11,465 nt of DNA from the NCBI GenBank assembly GCA_033812595.1, contig JAPXTJ010000105.1, positions 1 through 11,465 on the forward strand, written 5' to 3'. Both the position numbers and the translations under genes were made by a program. Below the pieces are notes generated by a model that saw only the letters and a list, made by a program, of their open reading frames with translations, ran no database searches and was not told the DNA's origin. Positions 7,442 through 11,465 of this stretch are shown here, piece by piece. Within the stretch, counting starts at the first letter, position 1, and the number at the start of each line of letters is the position of its first letter. The stretch comes from JADLGF01 sp020849415 (GTDB taxonomy: Bacteria; Chloroflexota; Chloroflexia; Thermomicrobiales; UBA6265).

Positions 7442-7541
7442 CATTGGGCTCGAAGCCCAATGCTAGGGACGGAAGTGCCTCCGGCACTTGGGTAGACCGA
7501 CGCCCTGGAAGCAGTTCTATTTTTAGGCCATGCGGCATGGC
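7442..7541. repeat. Cluster of three short-loop palindromes in a convergent spacer
   Basis: Three hairpins with three-base loops lie in about 100 bases: CATTGGGCT-CGA-AGCCCAATG (7442-7462, 9-bp stem), AAGTGCC-TCC-GGCACTT (7473-7489, 7-bp stem) and GCCATG-CGG-CATGGC (7527-7541, 6-bp stem). They lie between the stops of converging genes at 7417 and 7552. No stem is directly followed by a T-run; TATTTTTA at 7518-7525 is detached from the stems. They could serve as a bidirectional terminator or be a REP/MITE-like dispersed element. Other copies would be needed to decide. Confidence 0.5.
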
Positions 7542-7551
7542 GTGTGATTCC

Positions 7552-8502
7552 TTACTGGTAGATGACCAGGTCCGGGGATGGGGTGAAGGCCAGGGTTTCG
7601 GCGGGTGACATGAGGGGGTTGTCCTGCCGGTAGAAGTGCTTGATGCCGTTGAACTCGATCTCCGAATTGGTGATCACCACCTCGTAGCTCATCCATTTGT
7701 CTTCGGGCGGACCCCAGCCGTCGGCGTCGATCACCAGCTGCACGCCCTCGATCGGGAAGATGTTCTCCTTGTCCTCGATCATGTAGTAGTTGAACTGGTG
7801 CACGATCAGGAACTTGGGCGGCACGCCATCCTCGCGCGCCCACTCGACCAGTTTGCGCTGGGCGTAGCGGACTTTCTTCGCATTGATCGCGCCGAGATGC
7901 ACGCCTGGTTGCTCGCCCGGGGCCATCATGAATTCGGGGTCGAGCGCGGGATGGACGTGCGGATGACGCAGGTACTCGCGCAGGCGGCCGAGTTCGTTCG
8001 TGACCGTATCGTGTCCAAACTGCACATCGAGAATCAACAGCAGGTCGTTGGCGGCGGTGAATTCGATGTATTCCTGGATCACCGCCGGATCGGTCGGCAT
8101 GATGTAGAGGCCATCAGCGCCGGCATCGGCCTGGGCGACCGAGGCGATCACCTCGAAGGCGAGTTTCCAGGGACGGCTGTTATCGACCGCTTCGTACTCA
8201 GCTCCCTGGGCGCGCAGGCGTTCGAGCAGCGTTTCCTTGTCGTACTCGCCGAGGATGCCCATCAGCGGGTTGCCGGGGAATCCGTAAAACGCAAGCACGC
8301 GGTGATCGGGAAAGATGGCGCCCGGCAAGGGGCCGGTTCGCTCGGGAACCGCTGTCGGTTCGGACGCGGGCAAATCACTGCCGGCGACCTCATGCTCTTC
8401 GGTGACCTCGGTGCCATCACTTTGCGCGAGGACCTTCGAACCGGCGGTGAGGGAAAGCGCGCCGGCGGCGAGAGCGGCCCGGCGAGAAAGCGGTTTTTGC
8501 AA
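7552..8502 (-). CDS. Tat-exported protein of unknown function, barrel-like fold
   Basis: A 316-aa protein with a clear twin-arginine signal: PLSRRAAL (4-11), a hydrophobic core AALAAGALSLTAG, and a likely cut after VLA (24-26). It has no lipobox Cys. A low-complexity acidic/Pro linker (28-62) leads into a globular domain from about 67 (HRVLAFYGFPG). Alternating hydrophobic strands end in polar residues: LLLILDVQ (D159), HPALDPEF (D188, E190), FLIVHQF (H235, Q236) and LVIDADGWG (D259, D261), followed by IKHFYR. This pattern suggests a TIM-barrel hydrolase-like fold, by inference. It resembles a conserved hypothetical family of secreted Actinobacteria/Chloroflexota proteins that I remember without a known role. 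An in-frame ATG at 8535 gives 11 more residues, but the TTG at 8502 has AGGAG 8 bases upstream and gives a normal Tat n-region. Confidence 0.75.
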   Translation of the reverse strand: MQKPLSRRAALAAGALSLTAGSKVLAQSDGTEVTEEHEVAGSDLPASEPTAVPERTGPLPGAIFPDHRVLAFYGFPGNPLMGILGEYDKETLLERLRAQGAEYEAVDNSRPWKLAFEVIASVAQADAGADGLYIMPTDPAVIQEYIEFTAANDLLLILDVQFGHDTVTNELGRLREYLRHPHVHPALDPEFMMAPGEQPGVHLGAINAKKVRYAQRKLVEWAREDGVPPKFLIVHQFNYYMIEDKENIFPIEGVQLVIDADGWGPPEDKWMSYEVVITNSEIEFNGIKHFYRQDNPLMSPAETLAFTPSPDLVIYQ

Positions 8503-8510
8503 AACGACGA

Positions 8511-8515
8511 CTCCT
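8511..8515 (-). promoter_or_regulatory. Ribosome binding site favouring a TTG start
   Basis: AGGAG lies 8 bases before the TTG at 8502-8500. The in-frame ATG at 8535 has only AAGG at about 14 bases. The site lies inside the coding region if the ATG is used, so it decides between the two starts. Confidence 0.65.
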
Positions 8516-8653
8516 GATCCGATGGGCCGGCGCATCGGCCCGCAGTGCCTTCATGGTAGTCGGCGAGATCGAGCGAGATTGTTCCGCGGAATACCCCGCC
8601 AAAAATGAAACCGCCGGGCATTCAGCGTGGAGGGATGGGCTCCATCGCCAGTC

Positions 8654-8671
8654 CGGCGGCCTCGGCGGCCT
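8654..8671. repeat. Tandem 9-base repeat
   Basis: CGGCGGCCT occurs twice without a gap (8654-8662 and 8663-8671). It lies in the predicted leader of the leftward transcript. No function is visible; it may be simple slippage in GC-rich DNA. Confidence 0.5.
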
Positions 8672-8697
8672 CAGGGAGGGATCTCTGAGGTGTACGT

Positions 8698-8726
8698 ACA
8701 TTAGCGTCTTCAGTGGAAAAGGTCAA
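8698..8726 (-). promoter_or_regulatory. Sigma70-like promoter reading left
   Basis: On the minus strand TTGACC (8726-8721; five of six -35 bases) is followed after exactly 17 bases by TAATGT (8703-8698), which keeps the key TAnnnT of a -10 box. Transcription would start near 8691 and drive the Tat-exported protein gene. The perfect palindrome TGTACGTACA (8691-8700) overlaps the -10 and start point, where a repressor would act. Confidence 0.5.
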
Positions 8727-8851
8727 GTTCCGGAGTACAATCCGGTCGTACCGAGCGCTAAAAAGCGCCGGGAATCTCACAATTCGGGACATCGGCCCGT
8801 TTACCAGACAGACTCGCAGCGGGGAAGCCTCGATGCCCCGCCCAATCAAGC

Positions 8852-10156
8852 ATGGATGGTTCCCCGATGCGGGTCGCTTCCCTCAAATCCGTTCACTACG
8901 CCTGGATCGTCGCCGCGGTCAGTTTCATCACGCTGCTCGGCGCCGCCGGCTTCCGCTCGGCTCCCGGCGTACTCATCGTGCCGCTGCAGGACGATTTCGG
9001 CTGGAGCCGCGCCACGATCTCGCTGGCGGTCTCGGTCAACCTGATCCTCTTCGGGTTGATGGCCCCCTTCGCCGCCGCCCTGATGCGCACCTTCGGCATC
9101 CGGCGGGTGGCGGTGATCGCGCTGCTCGTGATCGCGACCGGCGCGCTGCTCACTACGCTGATGACGCAGCCCTGGCACATGGTGATGACCTGGGGCGTGA
9201 TCGTCGGGCTCGGTACCGGTTCGATGACGCAGGTGCTGGCGGCGACCGTTGTCAACCGCTGGTTCGTGGCGCGTCGCGGCATGGTCCTCGGCATCCTCAC
9301 CGCCGCCGGAGCGACCGGGCAACTGGCATTCCTCCCCTTCCTCGCCTGGCTGGCCGAGGATTTCAGCTGGAAATACGTCTCCTTCGCGGTGGCGGGCGGG
9401 GCATTGGCGGTGGTGCCGGTGATGGCCCTGCTGATGCGCGAGCGGCCGGCTGATCTGGGTCTGCGCGCCTACGGAGCGACCACCGATGATCCGCCGGTCG
9501 TTCAGTCGACCGGCCGCGAAGCCTTCAGGGCCCCGATCAACATCCTGCGCAAGTCAAGCGGCAGCGTCGATTTCTGGTTGCTGGCCGCGACCTTCTTCAT
9601 CTGCGGCGCCTCAACCAATGGCCTGATCGGCACGCACCTGATTCCGGCCGGAGTCGACCACGGCATGACGCAGGTTGCGGCGGCCAGTCTGCTGGCGCTG
9701 ATCGGCATCTTCGATGTCATCGGCACCATCGGTTCGGGGTGGTTGACCGACCGCTGGGACGCCCGCAAACTCCTCTTCATGTACTACGCGCTCCGGGGCA
9801 TCTCACTCATGCTCTTGCCAATGGCGCTCGACGTGCAGAACGCCGGCTTGCTTCTCTTCATCGTTTTCTACGGACTCGATTGGGTAGCGACGGTGCCACC
9901 GACGGTGACGTTGGCCACCAAGGCGTTCGGCCGATCGGACGGCCCGATCGTGTATGGCTGGATATTCACCTCGCACCAGATCGGCGCCGCCTCGGCTGCG
10001 TTCGCCGCCGGCGCGATTCGCTCCAGCACCGGCGATTACTTCATCGCGTTCGTGCTGGCCGGGGCGCTCTGCATCGCCGCCGCTGCCATGGCACTGCGGA
10101 TCGGCCGGGTTTCGACGGGCGGGACGCTCCTTCAGGATGCGCCGGCCACCTCGTGA
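8852..10156 (+). CDS. MFS transporter, oxalate/formate antiporter or monocarboxylate type
   Basis: A 434-aa inner-membrane transporter of the major facilitator superfamily with about 12 membrane segments in two halves, joined by a cytosolic loop around 196-238. DDFGWSRATIS (47-57) after the first helix is typical of the OFA/monocarboxylate-porter branch. RRGMVLGILTAAGATGQ (141-157) matches the helix 4-5 motif of the same branch, and GSGWLTDRWDARK (294-306) is the loop 8-9 version of the MFS signature. The equivalent loop 2-3 motif is degenerate (MRTFGIRR, 78-85). Transport of an organic anion is likely from family membership; the substrate is not shown. The start is ATG 8852 or ATG 8867 (MRVASLK); neither has a strong ribosome site, and the shorter form begins closer to the first helix. 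It stands alone, with divergent DNA to the left and 205 bases to the citrate synthase gene. Confidence 0.88.
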   Translation: MDGSPMRVASLKSVHYAWIVAAVSFITLLGAAGFRSAPGVLIVPLQDDFGWSRATISLAVSVNLILFGLMAPFAAALMRTFGIRRVAVIALLVIATGALLTTLMTQPWHMVMTWGVIVGLGTGSMTQVLAATVVNRWFVARRGMVLGILTAAGATGQLAFLPFLAWLAEDFSWKYVSFAVAGGALAVVPVMALLMRERPADLGLRAYGATTDDPPVVQSTGREAFRAPINILRKSSGSVDFWLLAATFFICGASTNGLIGTHLIPAGVDHGMTQVAAASLLALIGIFDVIGTIGSGWLTDRWDARKLLFMYYALRGISLMLLPMALDVQNAGLLLFIVFYGLDWVATVPPTVTLATKAFGRSDGPIVYGWIFTSHQIGAASAAFAAGAIRSSTGDYFIAFVLAGALCIAAAAMALRIGRVSTGGTLLQDAPATS

Positions 10157-10228
10157 GTGACTGGGCGCTTACGCTGAACCCGATCCCCCGGTTTCGTGCT
10201 CCGGTGATAAACTACCAGCGTGTTCCGC

Positions 10229-10258
10229 GGCGGCGATCTTCGGGACTATCGCGCCGCC
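10229..10258 (+). other. GC-rich hairpin upstream of the citrate synthase gene
   Basis: GGCGGC-GAT (10229-10237) can pair with ATC-gc-GCCGCC (10248-10258), a nine-pair stem with a two-base bulge and a ten-base loop. A -10-like TAAACT (10208-10213) just upstream would place the hairpin near the 5' end of the transcript. No T-run follows, so it is not a standard attenuator. A regulatory role is a guess. Confidence 0.3.
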
Positions 10259-10329
10259 CGCTGGAATGATTCCGGCCCGCTTCGGTCTGCACGAAGCCAC
10301 CGCCGGTGAACCAGACGGCCAATGGCCGC

Positions 10330-10365
10330 ATGAGCGCACACGCATGGAAGGAGCACGCCGAATGA
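10330..10365 (+). CDS. Possible leader peptide overlapping the citrate synthase start
   Basis: A short open frame encodes 11 residues (MSAHAWKEHAE). It ends in a TGA that overlaps the citrate synthase start codon as ATGA (10362-10365). A GTG at 10306 would extend it to 19 residues. It contains the citrate synthase ribosome site and has no obvious ribosome site of its own. The overlap would allow translational coupling, but such small frames also arise by chance. Confidence 0.2.
   Translation: MSAHAWKEHAE
10348..10353 (+). promoter_or_regulatory. Ribosome binding site of the citrate synthase gene
   Basis: AAGGAG stands 8 bases before ATG 10362. An in-frame ATG at 10344 lies upstream of and partly against this site, so 10362 is the better start. 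Confidence 0.8.
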
Positions 10366-11465
10366 GTCCGATCTCCGCGACCATTGAGGAAATTCCGATG
10401 CCAAAGCCGGAAGGCCTCGAGGGTGTAGTGGCCGCCTCCACGGCGCTCAGCCACGTCTACGGAGAAGAGGGCCGGCTCGTCTACCGCGGATACGATATTC
10501 ACGAGTTGGCCGGGCACGCGACCTTCGAGGAAGTCGCCCACCTGCTCTGGATGGGTCATCTCCCGAACGAGGCGGAACTGGCGGATCTGAACGCCCGCCT
10601 GGAGGCGAATCGCTCGCTCCCGGCGCCGGTCATCGACGTGCTGCGCGCGTTGCCCGCTGACGCCTCGCCGATGGACGCGTTGCGCACGGGCGTTTCCGCG
10701 GTCGGCCCGCTCTTCCCCGATCTCTTCAGCACCGAGCACGCCGCCACGCTCGATTCGGCGATCGCCCTTTCGGCGCGCTTCCCGAGCATCCTGGCCGCGT
10801 TCCACCGTATCCGGCAAGGTCTGGAGCCGATTCCGCACAAGGCGGGTCATCGCACCGCGCAGAGCTACCTCTACCAGCTCTTCGGTGTCGAACCGGATGA
10901 GACGCACTGGGGTCCACTGGAAACCTACCTGATCCTGCTCGCCGATCACGGCATGAACGCGTCGACCTTCACGGCTCGCGTCATCGCCTCGACCCAGAGT
11001 GACATGTGCTCGGCGCTGGCCGGCGCGGTCGGAGCGCTGAAGGGCCCGCTGCACGGAGGGGCGCCATCGCTCGTACTCGACATGCTCAACGAGATCGGCT
11101 CGGCAGAGAACGTCGACATCTGGTTGACCACCGCGCTCGACCGGGGCGATCGCCTGATGGGCTTCGGGCACCGCGTCTACAAGGCTGAGGACCCGCGAGC
11201 GGAGATTCTGCGTGGCCTCGCCCGCACCGCCAGCAGCCCGGACTTCTTCGAACTGTCGTTCCGCACCGAACAGCGCGCACTCGAAATGCTCGAGGAGCGC
11301 AAGCCGGGTCGTCGGCTCTACACCAACGTCGAGTTTTACTCGGCGGCGGTGCTGGCGGCGGTCGGATTGCCGGGCGACATGTTCACCCCGACCTTCGGCG
11401 TGGCGCGCTCGGTCGGCTACAGCGCGCACGTGCTGGAGCAGGTGGCGCACAATCGGCTGATCCGT
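10362..11465 (+). CDS. Citrate synthase family protein (3' end beyond window)
   Basis: The first 368 residues of a citrate synthase / 2-methylcitrate synthase family enzyme, which condenses acetyl-CoA (or propionyl-CoA) with oxaloacetate at the entry to the TCA or methylcitrate cycle. The N-terminus has the family opening GLEGVVAASTALS (18-30) and GRLVYRGYDIHELA (37-50). Catalytic and binding residues follow: H196 in LADHGMNAS, H231 in GPLHGGAPS, H270 in GFGHRVYK, and R349 in VARSVGYSAH. The usual catalytic Asp of the NVDFYS motif is Glu (E324 in TNVEFYSAA). The reading frame is intact to the window edge, which falls at NRLIR, so only the last C-terminal residues should be missing. Length and motifs fit the short type of bacterial enzyme. 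Citrate and 2-methylcitrate synthase cannot be told apart here, as no prpB/prpD-type gene is visible. Confidence 0.9.
   Translation, partial: MSPISATIEEIPMPKPEGLEGVVAASTALSHVYGEEGRLVYRGYDIHELAGHATFEEVAHLLWMGHLPNEAELADLNARLEANRSLPAPVIDVLRALPADASPMDALRTGVSAVGPLFPDLFSTEHAATLDSAIALSARFPSILAAFHRIRQGLEPIPHKAGHRTAQSYLYQLFGVEPDETHWGPLETYLILLADHGMNASTFTARVIASTQSDMCSALAGAVGALKGPLHGGAPSLVLDMLNEIGSAENVDIWLTTALDRGDRLMGFGHRVYKAEDPRAEILRGLARTASSPDFFELSFRTEQRALEMLEERKPGRRLYTNVEFYSAAVLAAVGLPGDMFTPTFGVARSVGYSAHVLEQVAHNRLIR

Larger units (their letters stand above)
8503..8851. other. Divergent intergenic region (about 350 bases)
   Basis: No gene is supported here. The region separates the Tat-exported protein gene (left) and the MFS gene (right). 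It holds a leftward promoter (8698-8726) and a 10-bp palindrome TGTACGTACA at 8691-8700. It also has an inverted repeat CCTCAG/CTGAGG (8669-8674/8685-8690), a tandem 9-mer CGGCGGCCT (8654-8671), and a small hairpin GCGCT-AAAA-AGCGC (8755-8768). For rightward transcription I see only an isolated -10-like TACAAT (8736-8741) without a good -35. The leftward transcript would carry an untranslated leader of about 190 bases. Confidence 0.6.

Noticed and set aside
6680..7444. Minus-strand open frame (254 codons) opposite the glycosyltransferase
   Set aside because: Arg/Pro/His-rich shadow; the plus frame has membrane helices and GT-C motifs.
7636..8517. Plus-strand open frame (293 codons) opposite the Tat-exported protein
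   Set aside because: The minus frame has a Tat signal and a well-spaced ribosome site; the plus frame has no domain signs.
8713..9453. Plus-strand open frame starting in the divergent spacer and running over the MFS gene
   Set aside because: From about 8870 onward it is an Arg-rich out-of-frame reading of the MFS gene; the short unique start has no motif.
10212..11450. Long minus-strand open frame (412 codons) opposite citrate synthase
   Set aside because: Composition is Arg/Gly/His-rich with no recognisable motif, as expected for an antisense shadow in GC-rich DNA; the plus frame has full citrate synthase motifs.

Overview
The window is GC-rich, compact bacterial DNA. It carries nine complete protein genes and a tenth cut by the right edge. 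I see no RNA genes, insertion sequences, phage genes or CRISPR. High GC, GTG and TTG starts, and a Tat-exported protein of a kind I remember from Actinobacteria and Chloroflexota suggest a Gram-positive-like or Chloroflexota (Thermomicrobia-like) organism. That assignment is inference; no marker gene in the window fixes the taxon.

Left block, + strand, 82-4099. A PLP-dependent Cys/Met-metabolism (trans-sulfuration fold) enzyme is followed after 12 bases by an M29 metallo-aminopeptidase. Next come a small DUF3817 membrane protein (GTG start at 2454) and a LarA-homologue of the nickel-pincer racemase superfamily (GTG start at 2804). The first two look like one transcription unit. The whole block fits amino-acid, peptide and hydroxy-acid metabolism, but the substrates are not fixed by the sequence. 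Two inverted repeats lie between this block and the converging genes on its right.

Middle block, - strand, 5802-4184. This is a tight three-gene unit: a 90-aa unknown (TTG start), an HD-domain hydrolase resembling HDDC2/YfbR 5'-deoxynucleotidases, and a 230-aa unknown whose GTG start overlaps the HD stop codon as GTGA. Across a 214-base divergent spacer lies a GT-C (PMT/ArnT-like) membrane glycosyltransferase at 6017-7417, + strand.

Right block. The glycosyltransferase converges on a Tat-exported, barrel-like protein of unknown function (8502-7552, - strand). Their 134-base spacer is packed with three short-loop palindromes. A divergent region of about 350 bases holds a good sigma70-like promoter reading left, a perfect TGTACGTACA palindrome and a tandem 9-mer. 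To its right, an MFS transporter of the oxalate/formate-monocarboxylate type (8852-10156) is followed by a citrate synthase family gene starting at 10362, which runs off the window.

The points most worth a second look are the LarA homologue with its catalytic residues kept, the shortened active-site loop of the PLP enzyme, the Asp-to-Glu change in citrate synthase, and the coupled HD/unknown pair. Others are the palindrome cluster at 7442-7541 and a possible leader peptide overlapping the citrate synthase start. I found no clear new multi-gene system.
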